NCBI GenBank assembly: GCA_025738555.1
Contig: JAOVFP010000014.1
Coordinates: forward strand, 2,914,001-2,978,000
DNA: 64,000 nt
Source of the DNA: Cyathus striatus
Lineage: Eukaryota > Basidiomycota > Agaricomycetes > Agaricales > Nidulariaceae
Direction: 5' to 3'
The notes under the pieces were generated by a model. The model saw only the letters and a program-made list of their open reading frames with translations, made no database searches and was not told the origin of the DNA. A program made the position numbers and the translations under genes. This document shows, piece after piece, positions 1 through 12,356 of this stretch (position 1 is its first letter; each line of letters begins with the position of its first letter).

Positions 1-1375
1 CTCATCCAAATCAACCAACGCCCCCTCACTCGTCAACGCAGCCTGGACAAGCGCAACATCCCAAAGCGCCTTTTCCGGTTCTCCCAGATCCAAACCATCG
101 TTTTTGCCTTTGATAATGTCAAAGAAGCTTCTTAGTTCTTCTGAAACTCCAATCATTGGAAAAGTATGAACTTCCTCTTTCTCCTCCTCTTTTTCTTCTT
201 CGTCCGAAGAGTTTTTGACGGGGACGAGGTAAGTGAACGTAGCACGGATAGCAGGTTTCCCATCAACTTCGACGGCACGCACTGCGACGTAGCCTTTTGA
301 GCCTGTTATTACGAATGCGTCGACGGAGGGCTTTGAGGGGGTTGGGTGGGCGAATGTCATTTCTGATAGTCCGTGTACTGGTTCTTCGTTTGGAGTTTTG
401 TCTTTAGCGAGAGGAGGGGTGTAAGCGAATGTGAGGAAGAAGAAAGAGAGAGGGTCACCTTGAGAGAGTGAGGAAGGAGGAGAAGAGGTGAGGACGGAAT
501 GAATCGTATCTGTTGGTGCGAGGTATGATTTTGTGAGGGATGAGAAACCTGTTAAGCTCTTTGGGTGGGTTCCGGGGGGTAAGACGGTGCGGAGGGTTGC
601 GAATGTATGTACGCCGCCGTCTAGCTTTACTTGGTGTTAGTTAGGATAAGGGAGAAAGAAGGGGGGGGACATACCAAAAAGCCACCTTGATACTACCCAT
701 ACAACGTCAACAATAAAAAAGAAACAAAATAATAAAAGGAACGCACATCAGGAACAGTCCTCCAAGGTGTCTTATACCACTTCGAAGTCCTATCAATATA
801 ATTAACAACCACACTCTTATAAAACACCACCCTCCCAATCTTGCCATTCTTAATCAACTCGCCTACCCTCCTATACCCAGGCTCGGCTTCCCAATTCTCC
901 GCCACGCGCCAGATTAGTCCCTTTGGCTTATAGATTTCATTGTACGTTTTGATGAGGGCAAGGCCGGATTTAACATCGGGAGCGACGGGTTTTTCACTGA
1001 TGACGTGTTTGCCTGCTGCTAGAGATTGTAGGATTATAGATGGTTGGAGGGTGATGGGGAGTATGACGAGGACTGCGGAGATGTCGTTCCTTGTGAGGAG
1101 AGTGGAGAGGTTTGATGAGGGATCAGAGTCATGGTATATCTGAGGAGCAAAACCGAGCTTCAGAATCGATACAGCTGCATCTCCCAGATCAGAAGCACTC
1201 TTTTGAGAGCGGGAGTATATGGCTTTGAGCGTGAAGGGGGAGGGGAGAGATGCGAGTGCTGGGAGATGTGCTTTGGTATTTTTGTATTAGTAATTGCCAT
1301 GATTAATGCGGAGTGGGACACACCTTCTTTAGCAAATATTCCCGCTCCCAGAATCGCAATTCCAAATTCACTCAT
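1..1375 (-). CDS. Gfo/Idh/MocA-family NAD(P)-dependent oxidoreductase (3' end outside window)
   Basis: The predicted protein starts MSEFGIAILGAGIFAKE, an N-terminal Rossmann fold with a GxGxxA-type dinucleotide motif. It is followed about 100 residues later by GKHVISEKPVA, the EKP signature of the Gfo/Idh/MocA family, and then the alpha/beta C-terminal half (GYRRVGELIKNGKIGRV, later LDGGVHTFATLR). I see at least three introns, near 1262-1325, around 690-755 and 630-675; a very short exon (YQGGFL) lies between the last two. The start at 1375 is preferred because the Rossmann strand begins right there; an in-frame Met at 1495 would add a proline-rich stretch unlike the family. The frame is still open at base 1, so the C-terminus is missing. 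Such enzymes oxidise or reduce sugars or related polyols in the cytosol; the exact substrate cannot be told. It is divergent from a beta-glucosidase gene. Confidence 0.85.
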
Positions 1376-1862
1376 GCTGGCTGGGGCTGGACGAGGCTGG
1401 ATACCGATAATGATATCGTATCGAGTACGGAGATAGGGACGTAGACTCGGACAGGGAGGGGAAGGAAAGGGAATTGGCGTGGGCTTATGAATCAAAAGGA
1501 GAAAACGATGATCATCCCGTCATCGTCACACAAAGTGACATAAAAGTGTGACTCCGAGAATCCTCCGTCCAACCACATCCGGATTGGTCCCACAATCACA
1601 ACCGAACAAAAATTGACCCCACACGGAGAAATTACATCCCCTTCCTTTTTTGGTAACATCTCTTGGAACCGTTCATCCAGCCTTACGCCAATGCTCAGTA
1701 GGACGGACAAATGTCGGAGGGGGGTGGCAGAACTGAAATTCCCGTCCCTAGGAACCATGCACTGATATCCGCGCATTGGTGATTTTGTTTAAGTACGGGT
1801 GATACGAGTGTTGTATGTCCCCCTGCCTACCTTTTCTCATCTCGCATTTTTCAATTATTGCC
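1376..1862. promoter_or_regulatory. Shared divergent intergenic region
   Basis: These 487 bases separate the start codons of the oxidoreductase (minus) and the GH1 beta-glucosidase (plus), so both promoters must lie here. I see no clear TATA box or named operator. Co-regulation is an inference from the geometry only. Confidence 0.5.
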
Positions 1863-4769
<2,907 letters not shown>

Positions 4770-5287
4770 TGTTCTGCTCTGGACTCGATAAATGACACAA
4801 GGTGGATTGGGGACGATATTCTACGCTGTATCATGAGTAGGCTGGTTATTGCCGCTTACACTTTCTATCACGCTTTTTCTTTTGTAATGATTTTTTTAGT
4901 TAGTTAGTTAGTTTGCTTTTTTTGTATTGATTAGACGTGTGCGCTGTTTCACCGTTGTATATAATTTATTCTTTGGATTGTCGTGGAATTATATATTTTT
5001 TGTGTGAATGGGTAATACGAGTAATAGGGGAGTTCAAAGATCGGAAATTCAAACGGAGAATTTCAAAGTACTTATGCACTAAGTTTTACTATTCCTACCT
5101 CTGAATCTCGTTATAAATTTGGAGGTTGGGTAGATAGATTCATAAGGCGAAGGATATGGTTAATGTCAGTAGTATCTCAGTGTTATCAACTCCGAACTGA
5201 TTGCCGATCTTTTCGCTTAGAAACGATACAGAAATTAACGTAGCGTATCGCGTTACGCCAACTTTGAATTCCCCTAATGTTAATGTG
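4770..5287. other. 3' flank of the GH1 gene, no gene seen
   Basis: AT-rich sequence with short TTAG repeats near 4897-4910 and several TATATAA tracts, probably the 3' UTR and terminator of the beta-glucosidase. No coding signal is visible. Confidence 0.5.
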
Positions 5288-5680
5288 CAACTTCACTGTA
5301 GTTGAGCCTGCACGAGTACTGCAGTAGGAGGGTGTTGCACAACAGCTGCATCACTTGTTACGGTGCTATGTACCGTTCCGATCATTTAGACTTGTAGTCG
5401 CATCGAGACTCGTGAACATGAGAGTCGTAACACCACCCAGAACACCGAATTCTATTACAGTCAAAACCCTGATGCTGCACGAAGATACACTACAACGCAA
5501 GAACATGGGTGAATAATGAGAACTACACCACTTGTTATAGTGCTATGCGCTATTCCAATCATTTAGACTCCGAGTCTCATCGAACAAGTGTAGGAGCAGA
5601 GGTGAGAAATGACTCGTGTTCCGCCTAGAACACCGAATACTATTGCTCGGATCATTGATGGGAGGGCATCACTCAGCAGA
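5288..5680. repeat. Dispersed repeat, copy 1 (pairs with 10,472-10,880)
   Basis: The stretch around GTAGTTGAGCCTGCACGAG and the following GTTACGGTGCTATGTACCG recur in the same order and orientation at 10.47-10.88 kb with scattered substitutions. Inside each copy a block of roughly 180-200 bp is itself repeated (the TTGTTAyrGTGCTATG / CCrATCATTTAGACT motif occurs twice). No coding potential or clear terminal structure. The P450 gene and its upstream TIR element lie between the two copies. Confidence 0.75.
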
Positions 5681-5932
5681 AGCTCAGTCTCAGGGGCCTT
5701 CGAACTTTCGAAGTTCGAAGTTCGAATTCCAACCTCGACGCTCAGTGCCATCCAGCCACGCAAGTGTGGCTCATACTCCGCTCCGAGTCTCGACTCACTA
5801 TCAATGTGGACCTACAGTCACCCATAAGTAAACCGAAGCTCCGAAACATAACACAATCACGTCCGAATAACTGGTCCAACGATGGATGTCCACGTCCTAC
5901 AACCGCTTTGGTACCGGCTTGTCTACAGCCAA

Positions 5933-6315
5933 CTATAATACCGAGCTACACCAGTAGATCTCAATTACAGCACGGCATACAAACGGTAGACAATGGAAGA
6001 GCTCATAAGGCGGGAGGGTCAGGAGATGCTGCATCGGGGAGCCCTTCACGTTCGCGTACCAGGAGGTAATTAATTCATCCGTCACCTCGAAATTATCAAG
6101 ATCCTCCCTGTTGGCGTAGTAGACGGCTGATATATCTTCGAAAATGGGCTTCATAATCTCATGGAAGCGATCCGGGCTGCATTGGAATACCCCAATGCCT
6201 CTTTCATATAGATCACTGTACTTTCGAAACCGATCCAGGTAAAAAAGCTCATGAATTTGAGTAGTCTCAAGCTCATGTTCGAGGATTATGCCACTGACAC
6301 GGGAATCTTAGGTGG
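5933..6315 (-). other. Orphan open reading segment of unknown function, probably a gene relic
   Basis: On the minus strand about 125 codons are open without a stop. The segment begins just after an ACCTAAG that could be a splice acceptor. The translation looks protein-like (ELFYLDRFRKYSDLYERG, then FEDISAVYYANREDLDNFEV), rich in charged and aromatic residues. No initiating Met lies near its start and I find no flanking exons. I do not recognise a family. It may be one exon of a decayed gene. Confidence 0.3.
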
Positions 6316-6925
6316 AGAATTTGAAGAGCCCTAGCTAGTGTTGCTAGATCTGCTACGATGCCAGCGTTAGCTGGATGAGTGAGAGAGGGGGGAAGGTGCG
6401 ACGTACCAGCTGCTGCGAGAAATGCTATGCGAATCTGATTTGATGTGAAGAAGGATGCCGAATCCGGTTTAGATGATTGTGACCGTGACGCGTAGCGACG
6501 AGTTGGTGGTCATTGCGTAACTTAGTAGAGGCGTCAATATCACTCCGATACAGTTAAACCTTCGATTAAGTCTCACATATTCCTCGATCGAGTGTTCACG
6601 ACGTATCAAACTTCGAATTCAACTCTTCGCACGTATATCTATCTATCAAGAAATTAAGAATGCAACGAGGCCTTCATTGTCAACGATGAGATTATTTCAC
6701 AGGTACATGACTTCTGTCATCCCCCCTTTGTTCAAGATGACTACCGAAGTGTGCATTGTGCAGAGACCTACAGTATTTCACATCCCCAAGAAATATTTCT
6801 AAACATATCTTGAACCAACTTGAACCGCATATGAACGCTCCTTGGGTCATCCGCTCTATCCACTCAGTTATAAAAAGCGAGGTGCGCCACTGATACAGTT
6901 ATCGCTTACGAACGCGGCTTGATCG
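6316..6925. other. Intergenic, nothing recognised
   Basis: Mixed-composition sequence between the orphan reading segment and the TIR element. It has frequent stops in all frames and no repeat shared with the rest of the window that I can see. Confidence 0.4.
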
Positions 6926-8003
6926 CCCCCCGAATATCCCTACAGAAGTTAGTTGCAAAACTTCCGAAATTTGGTCATTTTTGTCCGGAATGTGTCTAGG
7001 TTGGGGTCCGAAGCCGATTTTTGTCCGGGTTTTATGTTCTAACTCCAAAAAAATCATATTTCCTTTACCTACCATGTAATAACGTCTCCAGCCATGAATA
7101 CAACATATTTACTGCCAAGTAAGTGCAAAACTATTGCAAGAGAACAAGAAGTGGCCACCAGACTTCATAGGGAAACAATACGCCTCAAGTTGTTGGTCAA
7201 AATCCCCCCTCGTGCATTGAAAACTTTCAATGCAGCAGTAAGCTCCCTTTCTTGTGATTTAAGGTTCCTGAATACACTCATAAGGTAGCTATTATCCAAC
7301 ACCAAGCCACAGTTTTTCCGTATGATGACGGAGGAAGTGGGGAGAACCACCAAGAACTGAATGGAAGTAATAACCTGGAAATAATTTGTATCCAGAAGAG
7401 CTGTTGCCTGCGGAGTAGCACTGAAGGTATTTACAATAGAATTCTCAAAGACTTGAACACCGGGTTTTGAAACTTCTGAAACGGATGACGAATCCGTTAT
7501 AGAAGCATACTTTCCGTGTTTGCCTGCAATTTTCGAGTACATTGTCATTACTATAAGGAATTTATTTTACTCCATTGTACGTTGAATGAATAAATGTATC
7601 AACTAACCTTTATCAATGCAAACTCTCCTGGAGACGAAAACAAACCCAAAATTGTCCAATAGGAGTGGTCGTATGGCTGATACACGTGCTTCATCCCTCC
7701 ACCAATGTGCACGTTCAAGACCAGTACTCACTTCACGCTCACCTTGCCGTTCCTTCAACACCCTCTCCATTTCGCGTCGAATGTCTGTTCTGCTTCTGTG
7801 CTTTTGACATTGGAGTGTCTCTGTCCGGATTTGGTCCGGATACTCGTTTATGTGCCAAATTTTCGGAAATCTTGTCCAGATCAATGTTTTTTGAATGAAA
7901 CCCTCCAGCCCCCCAAATTGTCCGGATTGCGTCTAGCTTCCGGGGCCTGCGGCCCCAGTTTTTGTCCGGATTGGCAACAAACTGTAGTAGGGATATTCGG
8001 GGG
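6926..8003. mobile_element. TIR DNA element just upstream of the P450
   Basis: The left end reads CCCCCGAATATCCCTAC at about 6927-6943. The right end carries its reverse complement, GTAGGGATATTCGGGGG, at 7987-8003. Just inside both ends lie further related blocks: TTTTTGTCCGG copies, a GTCTAG-containing block seen in direct orientation at about 6980 and 7930, and a GGGGCC-TGC-GGCCCC hairpin near 7940-7957. The roughly 1.08 kb between the ends contains a small spliced minus-strand gene. I find no convincing target-site duplication, so the superfamily is open. The right end is only 77 bp from the P450 start codon, so the P450 promoter is either inside or interrupted by the element. Confidence 0.6.
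7165..7884 (-). CDS. Small spliced gene inside the TIR element, unknown function
   Basis: Two minus-strand reading frames join through an intron with GTTAGT donor and TATAG acceptor (about 7550-7605), giving one open protein of about 220 residues. The first exon is Arg/Glu-rich (RREMERVLKERQGEREV). The second contains a Ser-rich stretch and a more hydrophobic part (TSIQFLVVLPTSSVIIRKN). The reading frame continues exactly across the splice, the main evidence that it is real. I do not recognise a domain, and no transposase catalytic motif is visible. It may be an accessory gene of the TIR element or a captured fragment; a further 3' exon is possible. Confidence 0.4.
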
Positions 8004-8079
8004 TCCTAGCACAGTACCTAAGTATATAGTATACTTACTATAAGGTACGAAGCCAACTAACTAGTGCCCCACTTTTCTC

Positions 8080-10199
8080 ATGAGCACCGTACTTAGCATT
8101 CCTATCGCGTTTCTCACTGTATTCTCTATAGGCTTGGGAACAGCGGTTACCATATGGATAGTTAACTCTTTAAGACCACAGAAACAATTACCGCCTGGAC
8201 CTCCTCAGGACCCTATAATTGGACACCTTCGCATTCTAAAGCCGGAGAACCAGGGTGAATTGTTCTTCAATCTTTCGAAAGTGTATGGTGAGTCGGCTTA
8301 CGTATGTTTTTGTTACATTGTGTCTTCTAATTTTATTAGGCGATGTGATGTACTTTCGTATCCCAGGGCGAGAGCTGGTAGTCCTGAATAGCTTGGACGC
8401 TGCAAAAGACCTGCTTGAAAAACGAAATGGCATGAATTACAGTGATAGACCAGGCTTCCCGGTTTTCGAGATGTAATCTCATTGCCGCCATTCATTACAT
8501 GATGCATGGACTTATAATTTATATTTTTAGGATGGGTTGGATACCTTCGTTGACATTCTTGCGCAGCGGAAAGAAAGTTAACAAACACCGAAAGCTCATG
8601 CACGCTTATCTCAACAAAGACCAGTGTTGCTCCTACCAACATATGCAAAAGGAAGAAGCGGGATTGCTTGTTCAACGCTTCATACAAAAGCCAGAACGAT
8701 ATGATGATCATCTTCTCTTGTTAGCTCCTTTTTTTCTGCAATCATGTCGGAATAGACTCTGATTTGTTATGCAGATATGCAACCTCAGTTATACTCCAGA
8801 TAGCTTATGGTCACCCTGTAAGGTCATACGATGATAAACTGTTTAAGATTGTTTCAGAGGTTGGCGTTGCACACGGAAACTCGGGTCCGGTTGGTTCAAC
8901 CATAGTAGACCTTGTGCCTATATGTAAGCCTGCTCTCTAGTTACGATTTAGATTTTACTAAACTGCTCAAAATTTGAATAGTAAGATACTTTCCATCTTG
9001 GTTTCCGGGGGCATATTATGCCGGCTTTGCAAGGAGACACAAGGCCACTGTGAGGAAAATGCATGATTATCCATTTGAGCTAGTAAGGGAAAATATGGTA
9101 AGGAGGCACTATACAATATGTCAACGGTTTCTCAGCAAAAATTTCATGATAGAAAAATGGCGCCGCTCCACCATCATTCCTAACATTTCACCTTTCGAAT
9201 ATATCAGCAGAGACCAACACCGCTGAACACATGGAAGATCTTAAAGGTGCTGCTGCCACTATCTGGGCTGCTGGTACCACCACTGTAAGCACTTTTACAC
9301 CATATTAAATTAAGCACTTCACAAAGAAATTAGACCAGGTCAACCATCACTATGTTTGTTATAGCTATGATTTTATACCCTGGAGTCCAACAAAGAGCAC
9401 AACTTGAGCTAGACCGGGTTGTTGGCCGGGACAGGCTTCCCGAATTTGAGGACCGTGGAGAGCTTCCTTACTTGGAGTGTGTTTTACAAGAATGTTACAG
9501 GTAGAAGTGTGCTCCAGTGCAATAATTAATATTTTTCACTGAACCTGCAATATTACTAGGTGGAACAGTGTTGTTCCAATAGGTGAATTATCTTCTGTAG
9601 TATGGGTGCTTTTAATCATTCTGAATTTAGGGGTTCCACATCGTGCCATTGAGGACGACATCTACAAGGGAATGCATATTCCTAAAGGCGCTCTTGTAAT
9701 TGCTAACACAAGGCTAGTTTATGTACCAATCAGTACATTCTCTTTGATGTGACAAATTTATGCTATTACAGAGGGATACATCTAGACGAGAGAATATATC
9801 GTAATCCAAGCGAATTTGACCCGTCTCGTTACCTTCCAAAGCCAGAAGGAAATGCAGAACCTTATCCGGTAGCCCAATTTGGATTTGGAAGGAGGTGAAC
9901 AACTGATAATCGCAAATTCACAGTGTTATGATATTTATATTTCCATCTTGTCCTCAGGATCTGTCCCGGATTACACCTTGCTGACGGGACCATCTGGATT
10001 GCTATAGCTAATGTCCTTCACAGCTGCAAGATATCTCGGGCAGTTTCAGAAGATGGTGTGGAGATTATCCCAGAAGTAAAATTGTCATCAGGAATTTCAA
10101 TGTATGTCTTCTAGTTTTACATCATTGGTTGAAGGACTACTTATATGTGGATTTGGTAGTCATCCAGAATTATGCAAGTGCTCTATACAAGTAAGGTGA
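8080..10199 (+). CDS. Cytochrome P450 monooxygenase (fungal, CYP64/CYP620-like)
   Basis: This heme-thiolate monooxygenase gene has about ten short introns. It starts with a membrane anchor (about residues 7-28) and the hinge LPPGPPQDPIIGHL. The K-helix ExxR is in LECVLQECYR, the PERF-like region reads FDPSRYLPKP, and the heme loop is FGFGRRICPG, split by an intron at 9895-9957. The C-terminus is set by splicing from a GTATGT donor at about 10,102 to an acceptor at about 10,160; the last exon reads HPELCKCSIQVR and matches the usual SHPxPFxCxIxPR end. Stopping at 10,113 would lose this. In the I-helix the usual (A/G)Gx(D/E)T(T/S) reads AAGTTTT, so the acidic residue is Thr (codon 9279-9281). 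The protein should sit in the ER membrane; the substrate is unknown. No other secondary-metabolism gene is nearby. Confidence 0.92.
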
Positions 10200-10471
10200 A
10201 GGTTTTACACGTATGGTTACCCACTGTGTGTCTTCTACATCAGCTTAGTTATACAGTACGTAATGCTGCCATATGCTTTCGATGATATTCATTATAATTC
10301 TGGGGACAGCGAAAGATCAATCGAATCTGGATACTGTGGATAACTTACAACTTTCTGCAATCATTATTTAATCACGAACACATGTATGATAAAGTTGATC
10401 CGAAACTCGTGTATGACATTCGAGAGTAACTTCGTGAACTCTTTTGCAATATTTGATTTAGCAGGTAATTC
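10200..10471. other. P450 3' flank
   Basis: AT-rich trailer after the P450 stop; no coding signal. Confidence 0.4.
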
Positions 10472-10880
10472 ACTTTACTGTAGTTGAGCCTGCACGAGTA
10501 CTGCAGCAGGAGGGGTTGCACAACAACTGCACCATTTGTTACGGTGCTATGTACCGTTCCGATCATGAGAGTCGTAACACCACCCAGGTCCCAGAATACC
10601 GAAGTCTATTGCAGTCAAACTCTGATGCGGCACGAAGACATACTACAACGCAAGAACGTAGGTGAATAATGAGAGCTACACCACCTGTTATGGTGCTATG
10701 CACTATTCCAATCATTTAGACTCCGAGTCGCATAGAACAAGTGTAGGAGCAGCCGCGGTGAGAAACGACTCACCAGAACACCGAATTCTATTGCAGTCAA
10801 TTTGAAACTCTGATGCCGCACGAAGACACACTACAACGCAAGAACATAGGTCCAATCATTTAGACTCGAATCTAATCGAA
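10472..10880. repeat. Dispersed repeat, copy 2 (pairs with 5288-5680)
   Basis: Same order and orientation as the 5.3 kb copy: GTAGTTGAGCCTGCACGAG, then GTTACGGTGCTATGTACCG, then a GCACGAAGACA/TACTACAACGC block that occurs twice here. The copies have diverged by substitutions and small indels, so this is not a recent duplication. Confidence 0.75.
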
Positions 10881-11350
10881 AAAAAAGGTAAGTAGCACTA
10901 GGGCGAATACAAACAGGTGATCGACACGATCATAGAACTTTTCAATTCAGTGCTCTTCATATAAATTGAGTAGGCATTTGTCCCCGAAATTTTACGAATA
11001 ACATGAATACCATATGGCATAATTGCATCTATGCAAGTACAGCAATTGTTTCATAACAAAATATCAACCATCATCTAAAGTATTGCCTTCTCATTGTGTC
11101 TCATTTGGGGAACAGTTGGAAGTGTCATCTCAATGTCTGTCCATTTCTCCTATTACAACCAATTCTGACTGAGTGGTCTGTGCACATTAGTCTTTTACAA
11201 TAGATATCATTTGAATTAATGCGCTGATCATGTTTCAATTGTTTTCCTAGATGACTCATTTCAATTAGTTCAATTCACCATTGATTCCTATCCTGAAAAA
11301 ATTCTTCATCCTAACCATCACTTGCTCAAAATCACCACAAGGAGGGGGAA
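10881..11350. promoter_or_regulatory. Upstream region of the 11.35 kb gene
   Basis: AT-rich, stop-dense sequence that must carry the promoter of the next gene. A GGAGGGGGAA tract sits directly before the ATG. No named motif was recognised. Confidence 0.35.
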
Positions 11351-12082
11351 ATGCCGGTGCAGTTGGATAGGACTGTGGCGAACTTGGTACTGCAAAAACG
11401 AAATGCGATGCTAGAGGCAGAAGGACATACTAGAGAGCGTGATGAAGAGGATAAAAGGAGGAAGGAAGCAACTCTCAGGGAGATGAAGAGGGAATCACTC
11501 TATTTACAGAAGGTCATCAAGGATAATATACCTGTCATTCCCGTTCAAACCATGCCGAACGAGATAGGCACTAGATACAAAACCATCTCCTCCCTTCTTC
11601 CAATCACCCTATTCATACACAATCAACCAACGATGGATGAACATATCCTAGGGAATATTTTAACAGCAAATTCCTGTGACCCTGTCAAGGAAATTTTTGG
11701 CCCGGGGTTTGGATATGTTCAGGGATTTCAAGTGGAGACTCAAGGTGGTTATCCCTTTCTGGTTTGGTGTGGCAAGAGAGAGAAGAATGTGTGGGGTTTC
11801 ATCTTCACATTCACAAAACCAGAGCACTTTATTCGATTCCACAGGTTCTCGACTTCAGGATCATTTGCTAATTTGACGCGAACAGTTATCACTTATCAAT
11901 TTAACAGGTTTAATACCCCCCCAGCAGAACAAAAACTGATTGGATATGTATATTTAGCACCGGCTGTTTGGCGTCCAACGCCCACTATGCAGGACATTCC
12001 GTCACCCGAACAGAATGAAGGGTCCTTCGTCAGATTCTTAGAGACATATTCTATGATACAACGTTCTTCTATTACTTCTTGA
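11351..12082 (+). CDS. Hypothetical protein with N-terminal charged helix, single exon
   Basis: This is one uninterrupted frame of 243 codons, unusual here because nearby genes are intron-dense. Residues about 15-60 are very rich in Glu, Lys and Arg and look like a coiled coil (RERDEEDKRRKEATLREMK). From about residue 80 the protein looks globular with aromatic-rich stretches (GYPFLVWCGKREKNVWGFIF, then FIRFHRF) and ends with a Ser/Thr-rich tail. I do not recognise a family. The first ATG is used since it directly follows a leader with stops in this frame. Base composition is like the flanking genes. No transposon ends surround it. Confidence 0.65.
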   Translation: MPVQLDRTVANLVLQKRNAMLEAEGHTRERDEEDKRRKEATLREMKRESLYLQKVIKDNIPVIPVQTMPNEIGTRYKTISSLLPITLFIHNQPTMDEHILGNILTANSCDPVKEIFGPGFGYVQGFQVETQGGYPFLVWCGKREKNVWGFIFTFTKPEHFIRFHRFSTSGSFANLTRTVITYQFNRFNTPPAEQKLIGYVYLAPAVWRPTPTMQDIPSPEQNEGSFVRFLETYSMIQRSSITS

Positions 12083-12356
12083 AGTGCAACAGTTTCTCTC
12101 TTTTATTGACCCAGCAATATATCTTGAATAGTTATGATAAAATTCTTCATGTACTATATAACCCAAATCACACATCATTTATTCTCGAAACATCAACAAC
12201 TATCACCTGATAAATACATCACTGAATAATCCCAGATAGCAAGTAAAAGAAATAGGTGTACAGGAAGATTACTTCAACTTTAATACTTACGCGTCCTGGC
12301 ACTGGTCTACCCCAGCCCAAGCAACTACCAATTCCCCATCAACCCGCCCAAAGAGC

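Noticed and set aside
1160..1495. A start at 1495 for the oxidoreductase
   Set aside because: It would add about 40 Pro/Arg-rich residues before the Rossmann strand; the Met at 1375 fits the family start.
10101..10113. Stop at 10,111-10,113 as the end of the P450
   Set aside because: Splicing from the GTATGT at about 10,102 gives the conserved C-terminal HPELCKCSIQVR; ending early loses it.
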